Source: Ornithodoros turicata (lineage: Eukaryota > Arthropoda > Arachnida > Ixodida > Argasidae). Taken from it: a stretch of DNA of 64,000 bases. Under the pieces are notes generated by a model. The model was given only the letters and a program-made list of their open reading frames with translations, made no database searches and was not told the DNA's origin. The stretch lies in NCBI RefSeq assembly GCF_037126465.1, contig NC_088202.1:131330123-131394122 (forward strand), written 5' to 3'. A program made the position numbers and the translations under genes. This document shows, one piece after another, positions 43,101-51,373 of the stretch (positions within the stretch are counted from its first letter, which is position 1; each line of letters starts with the position of its first letter).

Positions 43101-43185
43101 CGGGAATTGGATTTCGTTCCTACCTTTCTTCCCTAGTAGACACCAATCCCTGGTTATCGTTTCTCCTGCTGTCAAGCGGAAATAG
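28097..43185 (+). CDS. Secreted chymotrypsin-fold serine protease, gene 1 (six-exon model, 344 aa)
   Basis: Joined exons 28097-28169, 29307-29401, 32332-32438, 36513-36790, 39321-39469 and 42853-43185 give an uninterrupted 344-residue frame; every junction is GT..AG and in phase. Residues 1-24 are a signal peptide. C28 would pair with C159. Activation would cut after K41, before IIGG (42-45). The triad is H88 (TAAHC), D139 (HRDVALL) and S237 (GDSGGP). Standard cysteines are present (73-89, 28-159, 173-243, 204-222, 233-262). The pocket has Gly231 (position 189) and Asp269 (position 226), a swapped acidic arrangement known from crustacean brachyurins. A tail of about 57 residues follows the protease domain. 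Likely extracellular; the substrate is unknown. Confidence 0.93.
29307..29401 (+). CDS. Gene 1 exon 2: activation-site exon
   Basis: The acceptor TGCTCTTCAG and donor GTAAGG frame 95 bp encoding [16 protein letters not shown] then [15 protein letters not shown]. It contains the tethering Cys and the Lys-Ile activation bond. Phases 1 in and 0 out. Confidence 0.95.
30265..30425 (-). repeat. 15 bp minisatellite, inverted block
   Basis: CAACTCATACCAG, AACTCATACCAGA and related words recur. They are the reverse complement of the GAATTGTCCTGGTAT unit that fills 30580-31312. Gene 1 intron 2. Confidence 0.6.
30580..30806 (+). repeat. 15 bp minisatellite, left part
   Basis: Degenerate copies of GARTTGYCCTGGTAY repeat about every 15 bp. 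The block is interrupted at 30807 by an inverted-repeat element and resumes at 31022. Because 15 is divisible by three, several frames stay open and encode pentapeptide-like repeats; I do not consider them genes. Confidence 0.75.
30862..30895 (-). ncRNA. Hammerhead ribozyme motif
   Basis: On the minus strand CTGATGA (30892-30886) is followed by stem II GAGC-GTCC-GCTC, then GAAAT and GTC (30867-30865). All core bases are present. Helix III would be very short, as in dimer-forming minimal hammerheads. Activity is not tested. Confidence 0.65.
30935..30962 (+). ncRNA. Decayed hammerhead motif in the right arm
   Basis: CTGATGA (30937-30943) and an AAGAGCTTCCGCTT stem are present, but the GAAA and GTC parts have become GAACC and TTC. 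This is an inactive mirror copy of the motif at 30862-30895. Confidence 0.5.
31022..31312 (+). repeat. 15 bp minisatellite, right part
   Basis: About eighteen copies of the GARTTGTCCTGGTAY unit, with some deletions near 31140-31180. Same orientation as the left part at 30580-30806. Confidence 0.8.
31970..32090 (-). repeat. R1 retroposon copy
   Basis: AACAACTTTATTTAATGATG, GACTGGCAAGTTTCATCGCC, AGGGGAATACCCTGCCCCAT and TGCCGGTGGTGAGAAAGG follow the R1 order. It lies 240 bp upstream of gene 1 exon 3. Confidence 0.65.
32332..32438 (+). CDS. Gene 1 exon 3: catalytic His exon
   Basis: The acceptor TTTTCTAG and donor GTAAGG frame 107 bp encoding [14 protein letters not shown] then [19 protein letters not shown]. 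Catalytic His88 and the Cys42-Cys58 pair are present. Phase 2 exit is as in gene 2. Confidence 0.95.
32452..32940 (-). pseudogene. LINE 3' end with (AAAT)n tail, 13 bp after a splice donor
   Basis: On the minus strand a frame at 32939-32697 reads [20 protein letters not shown], typical of the cysteine-containing C terminus of non-LTR retrotransposon ORF2. A 3' untranslated part follows and ends in AAATAAATAAATAAATAAAG at 32476-32452. The insertion begins about 13 bp inside gene 1 intron 3. Confidence 0.65.
33142..33690 (-). pseudogene. LINE ORF2 C-terminal fragment with internal 18 bp triplication
   Basis: The minus frame contains [39 protein letters not shown] and the [13 protein letters not shown] stretch, the CxxC...H...C arrangement found after the RNase H region of I-clade type LINEs. 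An 18 bp unit encoding RGSREI is repeated three times near 33550-33605. The 5' part and catalytic domains are absent. Gene 1 intron 3. Confidence 0.7.
33700..34720. other. Intronic, nothing recognised
   Basis: Gene 1 intron 3. Short open frames only and no transposon signature that I recognise. A CT run precedes the foldback element at 34721. Confidence 0.45.
34721..35017. mobile_element. Foldback MITE, 297 bp
   Basis: The terminal inverted arms of about 41 bp begin TGTACTGTTG and continue GGACACGGTTGTCTAAAATC then TCCAGCCCG. Inner blocks (GTGCGCGACATC and complement) also pair. No transposase frame, and no clear target duplication. Gene 1 intron 3. Confidence 0.7.
35028..35095 (+). repeat. 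SINE family A related fragment
   Basis: GGATTAGCTCAAGATC, GGTTCGGTCCTGGCCGAGGA and CGGTAGCAATGTGGG resemble the tRNA-like head and following block of SINE family A. It abuts the foldback MITE on its left. Confidence 0.45.
35101..35372. mobile_element. Foldback MITE, about 270 bp
   Basis: Long inverted arms (about 35101-35205 and 35270-35372) share TCCGTAATTTTACT, AAGTGAGTGCTAACTCTGTT, GCCGGCA and GAGTGCACACTGCACA. The centre is about 65 bp. No coding sequence. Gene 1 intron 3. Confidence 0.75.
35640..35960 (+). pseudogene. LINE 3' end fragment with (CAA)n tail
   Basis: One plus frame reads [20 protein letters not shown] and later [29 protein letters not shown] in two adjacent pieces before a stop at about 35890. 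This is the pattern of a LINE ORF2 C terminus. A short 3' part then ends in ACAACAACAACAACA. Gene 1 intron 3. Confidence 0.65.
35961..36512. other. Intronic sequence, possibly part of an unidentified retroelement
   Basis: Several minus-strand frames of 90-199 codons overlap in this stretch just upstream of gene 1 exon 4. None has a motif I recognise and some run through the exon in the wrong strand, so no gene is called. Confidence 0.35.
36513..36790 (+). CDS. Gene 1 exon 4: catalytic Asp exon
   Basis: The acceptor TTCTTTTCAG and donor GTAAGT frame 278 bp. It encodes [40 protein letters not shown] with the catalytic Asp, PVCLPDA and [13 protein letters not shown]. Phases 2 in and 1 out match gene 2 exon 4. 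Confidence 0.95.
38045..38200 (-). repeat. R1 retroposon copy
   Basis: ATCTTTATTACAAGATGATG, GGGGAGTTTCATCGCCAGGG, ACGATACTCTACCCCATTGC and, further on, CCACGGTATCCAAAAAGGCG align in order with the copy at 272-440. Gene 1 intron 4. Confidence 0.65.
39321..39469 (+). CDS. Gene 1 exon 5: Cys168-Cys182-Cys191 region
   Basis: The acceptor CCTCTTGCAG and donor GTTAGT frame 149 bp, the same length as gene 2 exon 5. It encodes [20 protein letters not shown] and [15 protein letters not shown]. Gly231, at chymotrypsin position 189, comes from this exon. Phases 1 in and 0 out. Confidence 0.92.
40138..40380 (-). repeat. SINE with family C head and family B-like tRNA end
   Basis: GGTGGTGGTGCTGG and CTGCTTGCCGTAGTCGGCC (family C) are joined to GGCACGGCCGAAGCCCGGAC, a B-box-like ACTCCAACCCGGG and ACCTCCCCAGTCGGGG, which match the tRNA end of the 53035-53295 copy. 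This links families B and C as one lineage. Gene 1 intron 5. Confidence 0.65.
40588..40998 (+). CDS. Orphan LDL-receptor class A domain in an intron (partial or decayed)
   Basis: The end of this plus-strand frame reads [20 protein letters not shown] then [16 protein letters not shown]: six cysteines with class A spacing and the acidic calcium-binding end (D-C-x-D-x-x-D-E). A stop follows about 11 residues after the last Cys. The preceding 90 residues are unrecognised. It lies within intron 5 of gene 1 on the same strand and has no clear donor, so it could be a terminal exon of another transcript, an alternative exon, or a fragment carried here by a retroelement, since a LINE relic begins right after it. 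Confidence 0.55.
   Translation: MPTGSYDQCPFVFLLLNVCCDSMTDHTDPTLGRSSAEYAADLSSGNWGDTPTRCLLSLDRAPARKSHRFFSRDRTALALFGVSERSHMVCSDSTSLCAPLRKCLYDKYVCNGVEDCPDEFDEKWCARKETRMSRIK
41019..41910 (+). pseudogene. LINE RNase H and C-terminal region, frameshifted
   Basis: The first piece reads [18 protein letters not shown] and [14 protein letters not shown], an RNase H fold start in which the expected first catalytic Asp (DGS) is Asn (NGS). A stop and frame changes follow, then a Cys/His-containing end ([20 protein letters not shown]) typical of LINE ORF2 C termini. The 3' part runs towards a (CCA)n tail at about 42121-42148. Gene 1 intron 5. Confidence 0.72.
42121..42149. repeat. (CCA)n tract
   Basis: A run of CCA/CAC triplets, likely the tail of the LINE relic at 41019-41910 or of a family C SINE. 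Confidence 0.8.
42853..43185 (+). CDS. Gene 1 exon 6: catalytic Ser exon, tail and stop
   Basis: The acceptor CTATTCACAG is followed directly by [20 protein letters not shown] and [20 protein letters not shown], placing Asp269 at position 226. After the C-terminal helix ([10 protein letters not shown]) a tail of about 57 residues rich in Pro, Arg and Ser precedes TAG at 43183-43185. The tail has no second domain that I recognise. Confidence 0.94.
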   Translation, partial: GDSGGPYQCEMENGRWYVMGLASFGSGCAKGNYPDVYTRVPYFVDWIRSTIQNHRSTNSRRRSPILQDTIPTMQPPLQPIWQPGNWISFLPFFPSRHQSLVIVSPAVKRK

Positions 43186-44259
43186 CTCAAACCGTAATGA
43201 CGAATTCAACGTGCACAAAATTTAGTTGTCTGATTTATAACACAAAATTCGCTATAAAACCGCTATGACCTACAGTGGTGGGGTCCTGGATCTTGATGCG
43301 CAATATTCACGTAAGGTAGGATGCCAGCATCTACTAGGTTACAAGGTCTCAGCGTTGAAAACCACTCGGCAAGGAAACGGGGGGGAAGGAAATCAGCTTC
43401 TCGTGTACCAACGATGGCTACTGCGCAGGGCAAGGCATCATACAGTCTCTTATACCATGTTTCACCAACGCGTTCTACGACGAGGAATATCTCCTTTCCC
43501 TTCTTTGTTACGTAGGCACGTACAGCAGTGCTGCCTTCTGCTATAGGCAGGCGCCGCAGACGTTTTGAAGCACAGTGGCGCCCTGCCACGTACTGGTTCA
43601 TGCCAGAGCTGCGACATACTGGTTCATAGACACATCGTGCATATGTCCTGGGCTTATGTAATTGCAAACGTCAACATTGCAAACGCCCATAAAAGTGGCG
43701 AACCCCATGAAGATGGCTAAGCTGTTTGTGAACAATGCGAGTGACGTTTGTGTGCAAAATTTTGTAAAGTATTGAGGCCTCAGTAATAGTTTTATTCAAT
43801 ATTCTTGCAGCAAAACAGATAAATCCGCAAGTATTGCCTCGTACCACTGACCTCAACCAATGATGTGAAAGCGACACCATTGCTAAGACTCCGGTGCATT
43901 TCAGCCAGACTTCGGAAGGATTCGGCGAGTTACATTTCGAATAATTTGCATGAACGAAATATGCTCATCTAGTCGTTTTGCGCTGGAAGCGAACTGTCGG
44001 CAAGCGCCAAAACTGATTATAAACAATTCATTGTTGACTGTCGCAGGTAACATCCACGGACCAAACGAATGTGACGAAATTTGCTGACGAGGTGATGTCC
44101 AGTTGTTCGATTTGTCCTTGTCCTTGCTCTGAAAGACAAGGACGAATGATAGCCAACAGGTCTTTATTGCCGCCTTGATGAACAACATCACGTGAACTCA
44201 AACAGGGGATTTTGCCACAAAAGCGACGGCTCGAGGTTGGTTACAAAAATAGCGAGTGC
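43186..44259. other. Downstream region of gene 1, no further gene seen
   Basis: Presumably begins with the 3' UTR. No textbook AATAAA was noticed close to the stop. Open frames are short and without recognisable content. Confidence 0.4.
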
Positions 44260-44306
44260 TAGAGTCACTAAATAAGCTACGCTTCATGGCTTATTTAGTG
44301 ACTCTA
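44260..44306. mobile_element. 47 bp palindromic MITE with 8 bp target duplication
   Basis: The arms TAGAGTCACTAAATAAGC and complement (18 bp, perfect) flank an 11-nt centre. Perfect direct repeats GCGAGTGC border it at 44252-44259 and 44307-44314. The outer 10 bp equal those of the 25 bp insertion at 23548-23572. The TAGAG end and 8 bp duplication fit hAT-type transposition. Confidence 0.82.
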
Positions 44307-44314
44307 GCGAGTGC

Positions 44315-45371
44315 GGGGCATCTGATTTCAAAGACGAAGCTTGTGGCTTCCAGTGGTGGTTCATGCAGCTGGTGGTGGATCGTTCCCAGGGATACTGCCG
44401 CTGAAGGCAACGGCTGTGATTGGCCGGGCTTTCCTGTACACAGCATATCCCACCACCACAACCACGATTATTAGCGTCCTCGATAAACTTGCACCGGAAT
44501 TGCCCCAAAACCACCGGGGTGCGTGGCGCTCTACACTGGCGGTGCCCTGGGCGGAGGCATTATCGAATATGAAACCGCACCGCACTGGTGGACACTAGCG
44601 TGCGCCGCCTTGAGATCTGTACTACTTGTGGCTCGTAGGTTGCGCGACACGTAGCGAGCGGCACCTGGCGAGCGGCACCGAACGACCTGACGACGGTTGT
44701 CTGCTGCTGCTTGCCCGGCAATCGCGATGCTTCTTGGGATTGCGCTCTGGCGCTCGGTCGGTTTTCTCGTTGTGGGTCCGGGGCAACTCAGTGCTGCACT
44801 GAACGGATGCATTCCTTTAATCGAGGACGTTCAGTGCGCACCAGTGCAGTTTGTCGAGGATGACAAGCCGCACCAGTTCGCACCGGGGCGCAGCGGTGCA
44901 GTATACCGAGGACGCCATATGCCTCCTTCGGACTAGATGGCGTTGAGTGAATCCAGGAAAGTGACCGTGATAATACGCTGACAGGGGTGTCGTCACTGTA
45001 ATAAGCCATTGCTACTTATGTCAGTCGCCAACGGCTGCAGTGCAGAATTACAGTAAGCATGCAGCGTAGTCTGCGCAGCAGCATCAGCAGCTCTTCTGAG
45101 GGGGTCGCGCTCAGACCTTGTAATCTAAGTGGCGTTGATGACGCTTAGGGCCCTATTCTTAAACGATCCTCGACTCGACCCTCCTCTCGGTGTGCTTCTC
45201 GACACCGGCTTTGTGCTTCAGAAATCGATCTTGACTCGAAACGTCCCCCGAACGGAAGGAATCCTTTACGCTTCCGTCGAGTCTACACGGTAGCGCCGGG
45301 ATTCCCTCGACGTCCATTGGCCCCTCAAGAGGAAGAGCGTTCCCTTTTCATTACTATTATAATTATTATTC
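44315..45371. other. No gene seen
   Basis: GC-richer sequence with overlapping short frames on both strands at 44341-45009; no domain was recognised and both strands are equally open. An AGGGCCCTATTCTTAAACGA block at about 45148 resembles the end of an inverted-repeat element, but I found no partner. Confidence 0.4.
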
Positions 45372-45560
45372 GGTGTTAGCGCCGTAAAGGACGTAGCTGT
45401 GGCTATGAGCGGACGTGGACAGATGGAGAGAGGGCAGCAGGAAGGAGTGAGTGGACAGGGAGGAAAAGAGTGTTTCTTTTCAGCGCTCACTGGCGTCGAG
45501 GTCGGGTGTCGACTCGGAATATAGCTTAAGAACACGGCCGTCAGACACCTCCACATGGAC
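45372..45560 (-). repeat. SINE family B copy (partial)
   Basis: GTGTTAGCGCCGTAAAGGAC, GTAGCTGTGGCTATGAGCGG and ACGTGGACAGATGGAGAGAG align with the copies at 25060 and 53035. The tRNA-like end is not clear. Confidence 0.6.
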
Positions 45561-45607
45561 CAGAAGGTATTCCAACTTCAACGAGCAATCCCAGAGCAAT
45601 GCTTGCA

Positions 45608-45631
45608 AAAAAAAAAAAAAAAAAAAAAAAA
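45608..45631. repeat. Poly(A) tract
   Basis: A run of A directly visible, probably a retroposon tail. Confidence 0.85.
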
Positions 45632-46505
45632 CGCAGTGGTCAGGACAAATTAATTCGAATTAATGCGACAATCTCTCCCAGACACTGCAGTAAGCACTAA
45701 AAATCGCCCATTTGCTGGGAATGCTGCCTTCTTGGTCTTCTGCTGGCGTCGCCGCGCATCCGTATCCGCTGGTTAACACGGAGTGTTCTACAGCTGAAAA
45801 AAACAAAACAAAAATCGTTGGCCACGTGAATGTCAATAAGGACCATCAGGAGCTCCTGTTCGGGGCTAAACACAAACAAGTCTCTTCAGAGTGCTCTTTT
45901 GTTGCTTGTCCGTCGCTTTCTAGGCAGGCTGTCTTCCTGCGCAAGCTGTGATTCATATAAGAGTGAGAAAAGAATGTCTTTCACTGAAAGCAGAAAAAAA
46001 TAACCTATGCGTTCTGTTTTCTTTGGTTCCTCTACAACCATGTCGATATGCATTTTGGACCAATTAAATATTGCTTTTGTTGTGCTGACGTTCTTCATGT
46101 CCACCATGTCCACGTATTGTTGTCCTACATACTGATGGGATGTTCCGCTTTATATTGTTGAGAATATTTTCTGAGAGGAGAGAGTTGGTTATAACATGCT
46201 TTAAAGTAGAAGAAGACAAGGCTTATGAAATACATAAAGGACTATATAACGTAAGCTTCACAACGTGCTGCTGCATCGGTTAAGGAGCTCTGACCGGTAG
46301 TATGGTCATTAGTTCTCTAACATGCGGCCTGGGCGATATTCCTAGCGGTTCTATGGATGTGGTGTGTTTCCCTTTACGGTCGTTTTCCATGCGTTTCCAA
46401 CAGGCAGCCACAGAGTTCACAAGGCAGCCCTTGGCAGAAAGTGTATCGACACAGACGTGAACGACCTCGCTATAACGGCTCGCCATACAAAGTGTTCTTT
46501 TTTTT

Positions 46506-46534
46506 TGTGTGTGTGCGTGTGTGTATGTGTGTGT
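46506..46534. repeat. (GT)n microsatellite
   Basis: GTGTGTGCGTGTGTGTATGTGTGTG after a T run. Confidence 0.85.
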
Positions 46535-47639
46535 CCTTTTTACATATTATTTATAAAAAGCTATGAAAACAGCATAGATAGCGTTTTTGCAGGTGGGTTA
46601 TGCGGCCGGAGGGACATTCGAATAGAGTGTTCACTGTTTGACTAATTATCTGTAAATGTATTAATGAACTCTCTAATTATGGGCTTTCGATCAAAAGTAA
46701 GATAGCAGAATGGGAGGAAATCCTCGTTTTTGTTCTTTTTGTTTTTTGTTGTTTTTTTTTACATTCAAACTCAAAATCGAAACTCATCGTTGAAATCATT
46801 ATTTCAAAAACATCCTTAAACGAGCACATGCTTTGGAATATCGATCGCTGAATTTCGCTATACAAAAAGATAAAAAAAATTGCGATCTCCCTGCTGATGC
46901 AACGAGGACGGCAATCGTTGAGCTGCTAAAAAAATGCGCATATAATTTTAAATTGCGCGCAATGCTTTGAAGATGTGGGCCAAATGTAAACGCAGAACCG
47001 CAATGAGTTACGATATAACGCTACAGAGGATAATGCACTGTGAGGTTTGGCGTGAAGAAATCAGATCCCCTGACCCGAATTACAGGATAACTTGTTTGTT
47101 TGTGTGCAATCCCTGCCGAGGACGGCAGCGGTCAAAAATTATCCATGCACGTGCCGGATGTAGCCACACAATTGTGGGCGCACTCAACTTACATGTAAAT
47201 CTACTCCCAATTATGATTATTGTTTGTTTAATCCTTTTTTACGTACACGGGTTTAGCATGTGCTCAGTAACGACTTATGGGGGCTGAAACACGTATAACG
47301 AGGCCATTGATTTTAATTATCTGAAGCATTCACATGAAACCTGTAGAGATGATGAAGCCACACTGAATTTGCTGCGACGCTTAGACGATGGCCACCAACA
47401 TAGGAAGTCCGAGAACGACCGTTTGTTCGTGTCGGCAGGCCCACGCCACGACGAAGCTAGACGTCGCCTTGGTAGTCTCACTTGCAATATGTAATATTAA
47501 CGTAGCATTCAAATGCCAGCATGCTGCTTCGTGATAGCTTCACCTAGAAAACATGCGCCGTTCTATGCGTTACTATAGGAAGGCAGTTGCCTCAGGACAG
47601 AAGCCGCCGATATTTTGAACAGAGACTGTTCTTCTGGGC

Positions 47640-48431
47640 ACCGTCCTCATCACTGGCATGGTATTTAAAGGGTTAGGTGTGACGTGTTTAAAGGTTCATG
47701 CGAATCGTGGGTCAACAGCTCGGAGGGAACTGAACTACTTCGAGTTCAATGGTGAATACTACCTGGTACATACTAGTATGGGCACACCTGTTGCACCCAC
47801 ATACGCAAATATCTTCATGGGGTTCTTAGAAAGCAAAGTTCTCAGCGCCCTCTCATTAAAACCCACTGTGTACCTTCGATACATCGATGATATACTGATA
47901 ATATGGGAACACGGGGAACACGAATTTCAAAAGTCCGTAGATCTCCTTAACACCGCGCATAGCAACATAAAGTTCACATCACAACAGTCAACTCACTTAA
48001 TTATCTTCCTCGACACCACAATATCACTAGACAACGGCAACCTCATCACCACCCTGTACAAAAAGCCAACTGACAAACAACAATACCTTCACTTCAAGGG
48101 TCACCACCCGCGTCACTGTAAGGTTGGAATTCCTAATGGCCACAGTGTAAGACCACGCAGAATTTGTTCAAACGACACAGATTACGCTGAGAAGCTCGAC
48201 GAACTCTGCAGTACACTTGCCCAAAGGGACTATGCAGACTCCCTCCTAACCGAATTCCGTCGCAAGGCACTCACACTCGATCGAAACGAGGTTCTGGAAA
48301 TCTATATGCGTTACTATAGGCACTCATTTAAGCGACCCTACACGCAGAAATGGGGAGGGGTCACGCTGAATACCCTGCCTAAACTCTTCTGCGCCAACGT
48401 TTCCCGTGGCGCCATGTATCGTCCACGCTGA
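47640..48431 (+). pseudogene. Penelope-like reverse transcriptase relic
   Basis: A plus frame of about 257 codons contains TSMGTPVAPTYANIFMGFLE, the catalytic YLRYIDDILIIWEHGEHEFQ (Y-x-D-D box), FLDTTISLDNGNLITTLYKK, PTDKQQYLHFKGHHPRHCK and a RRICS segment. These are the RT palm and thumb signatures of Penelope-like elements. The N-terminal RT motifs and the GIY-YIG domain are missing, and the frame ends at TGA. It does not join the GIY-YIG relic at 1464-2036, which lies 45 kb away on the other strand. Confidence 0.82.
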
Positions 48432-48592
48432 GTTTTCGGCGCAGACCACAGGAATTTCGGAGGGGTTAGCCCAATAATACTATCGAATTAGTAACCCTAC
48501 CCCGAAACCGAAACCGCGCGCATCAGTATAGCGCATGGAGGATTGCCCTCATTCCACATCAGAGGGCGCCGTGCTTTGAAGCGACGCAGAGA

Positions 48593-49412
48593 CGTATATT
48601 AAAAGGGAGTCTGGCCATTGGGAGGAGTCACAGAAAGAGGCTCGACCTGTCAATCACAGTTTCGCTCCTCTGATTGGTTTTCTTTTTACCAAAGGGGTCG
48701 CCATGACACCATACTGCCACCCAAAACGGCGACGAAGACAAACACAGTGAAGCGGGGATTTCGTGACAAAAAATCTTCACAGACTAACTTGATTTTACGT
48801 TGCAAATGTACATCCTAATATAAATTTCTCAAAAATCAGTTTCAACTTATGCTCATCCATCAATATCTAACTGAAAATAATACGTTTTGTCGCCGGTGTT
48901 AGGCCTAGTGAACACGGTGATCGCGGCGATCACAACGAAATCATAGCAAAAACGGCGCTGTGCTGTACAATCTTATTTTTAACAGCTGGATTTCATGGAT
49001 ATAAATATTCTTGCCTCTTATATCCCAACTATTCATGTAGATTTGTTTAGAAATCATACCGACAACAGAATGTAGGTGGTTCTGCAGGTGGTTCTGCCGG
49101 CAGCGGTACAACGACGGAAGCAGACGACAATTCCCGACGTGCCTTACGCTCCCTAGGTGGCGCTTATCAAATTTGCACCAACAATCCACTACTTTTGCAG
49201 ATTGCGAGAGGTATCCGTTTCAATCCCATCCAATCCACTTGCCACCCAAAATGGCGCTGCCCATGTTGGATAGGGGGGCAAATAGTGAGGATAGGCTGAT
49301 TGATAGCGCCCCGTATTTCAAGACTTCATTGGTCGGAAAGCTGAAAAAGTGGGTGGAGCTTCAGGTATAGGCATGATGGCCAATTAATGGCCAGACTCCC
49401 TTTTAATATACG
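48593..49412. mobile_element. Inverted-repeat DNA element, about 820 bp, non-autonomous
   Basis: Perfect 27 bp inverted arms at 48593-48619 and 49386-49412 contain AAAAGGGAGTCTGGCCATT. TTAA occurs inside both arms, so the true ends may be TTAA-bordered AAGGGAGTCTGGCC. CCACCCAAAA(C/T)GGCG words recur at 48718 and 49242. No transposase frame. Confidence 0.6.
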
Positions 49413-51045
49413 GCTCTGGAGCGACGCACTGGAGCGACGGAGATGAGTGGAGTAGGAGGTGCCGTCCTGGGACGCTATTATCGTCAAAGTAATGCGGATG
49501 CATTACATTCACGTCACGCTCCACGTATCGTTCAGAGTGGAACATTTTGCCTTGCCCGCGTCTCTAGAGGCGACAATGTAAACTTCCGTGTTCCGTGCTT
49601 CTTGCATTGCTACTCGTCGGCAATTGCTGCAGACCAAACTGCGGGAAAGTGTTACGCCACAGTGGCCGAAGCTATGCTGTCGCTGCGATTATCTTGTGAG
49701 ACTGAGACTCATCTTTGGAGCTTTCGCGATGTCAGACATTATGAAAAAAAAAATACCCTTTGCGTCATGTCATTTCAACTAAGAAAAGCAACGCAATATT
49801 GAAAAGCGAATGCTGTAACGGCGTGTAGTCACGTCAAGCAGTTACTGTAGTCATATATATGGCAGACTTTTATTATCAATGCATATCGGAAACAACGATA
49901 ATTAATTTTCTGACGCACTACAAAGAGAACGTGGATTCATGAAAATGAAAAGATGACTAAGAAGCAAGCTTATTAACCCTTTTCAATGCAAAAGGGCCAC
50001 CAAGATTATCGTGATTCATCAACGTGAGATCGAGTCTCCCAGCTGTGCCAGCTCTGCTTGACAGCGCGTTGACAACATGGTGACCGACGTAGTTCATCTC
50101 AACTGCAGCCTTCCGCTAAAGGAAAGTCTGCAAGCGCACTGCGATATGTCATATTTACTTCAAGGAAAGATACCAATGATCCAGTTATTACTCAAGTCCA
50201 TCTGGAATACATTTGGGGATGAACGATTCATCCGATTTGCTAAAAGCCTCTGCAGTTCGCTTCCCGTTCGCTTTTCGAATCGGCAGAACCGGTCGTTTGG
50301 TTCGGGCACAAACGACTCGCTAGAACTCCCTATAGTGTCGTATGCTCTGAGAAATATTAGCTATTTATTGCGAAACAAAACAATTATCAAAGTCTCTGTT
50401 TGCATTTTGCTTGCATTCGGAGTTCTTCAATCCAACGACTCTTCGAGAGAAGCGGGGACAGGTGACGTGATTGGACTGAGGATACGAGATGACAGATCAG
50501 CTGTAGCTTCTTTAGAGCGACGCGGGGGTCACGTTACCTGAATCGCCCAATAAGGTCGCTTTGCACACGCCACTTTGGGGGGCATTTTGACGCGCAACCA
50601 TCAGACCTCTCCAAGTACTCCTAAACTAAGCGTTGGGGTCCCCGTGGAGATGTATGTAACCAAAACCGGAAAGCATGTGGTTTCGTCACAGGAGTGGCCC
50701 CAATCTTGGCTTCACTTCTCGGCGCAATAGGGCTCCTCCTAGGAGCCAGGCAGATTTTTTGGGCGGCGGCGGCGCCTGACCGAAATGGTCAGCGGCGGAG
50801 GTCATACACAGATAGGACTAATAACTGTAGACAGATACTGTAGAGAACCTGTTATTAGAACCCTCTGCGTGCAGCGCTGAGCATTCAACTCTCAAGAATT
50901 TGATACAGTCCCTAACAATCTAATCCAATACAGGGCAAAAAAAATTGGATGGCGGTATGGCAGTAACAGATCCCCATAGAATCCATAGTTTGAGATAGTT
51001 CACACAGCACTGGGCAGAATGCAAATGAAATTGACAGGGCTAATA
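49413..51045. other. Unassigned; one 154-codon open frame
   Basis: A plus-strand frame at 50077-50541 would encode 154 residues, with a hydrophobic stretch VSVCILLAFGVLQ that could span a membrane. It has no motif I recognise, no splice context and no paralogue in the window, so it may be chance. The rest shows only short frames. Confidence 0.25.
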
Positions 51046-51120
51046 GTGGTGGTGGTGGTGTAACTGCTTGCCGTAGTCGGCCTCGCAAGGCGGGCAACGT
51101 CACGACTAACGCAGGTCCGT
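51046..51120 (-). repeat. SINE family C fragment
   Basis: (GGT)n, then AACTGCTTGCCGTAGTCGGC and GGGCAACGTCACGACTAACG, the clearest copy of this block in the window. Confidence 0.65.
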
Positions 51121-51352
51121 AAAAAAAAAATACAGGGCTAATAAAAATGCGACGTTATGCATTCCAGCCGGCCAATCAAGGGCCTTCCTGCTTGTCTTGC
51201 CTGATATCGACGTCTACTGGTTTTCCGCCTTACCCCCAGTTATTTGTAGCCTGAAATAACTATAAAGCAACTTATGGGTCAAAAACATTTCATACATCGT
51301 ATTGATTCAAAGAGAGGTCTATACACACAGAGACCAATGCGTTGCGCCTGCG

Positions 51353-51373
51353 ACCTCCCCCCCCCCCCCCCTC
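51353..51373. repeat. C-rich tract
   Basis: A near-continuous run of C. A similar C-rich plus CA tract occurs at 52047-52078. Confidence 0.85.

Noticed and set aside
1464..48431. GIY-YIG relic and Penelope-like RT relic as one element
   Set aside because: They lie 45 kb apart on opposite strands with a protease cluster between; they are separate insertions.
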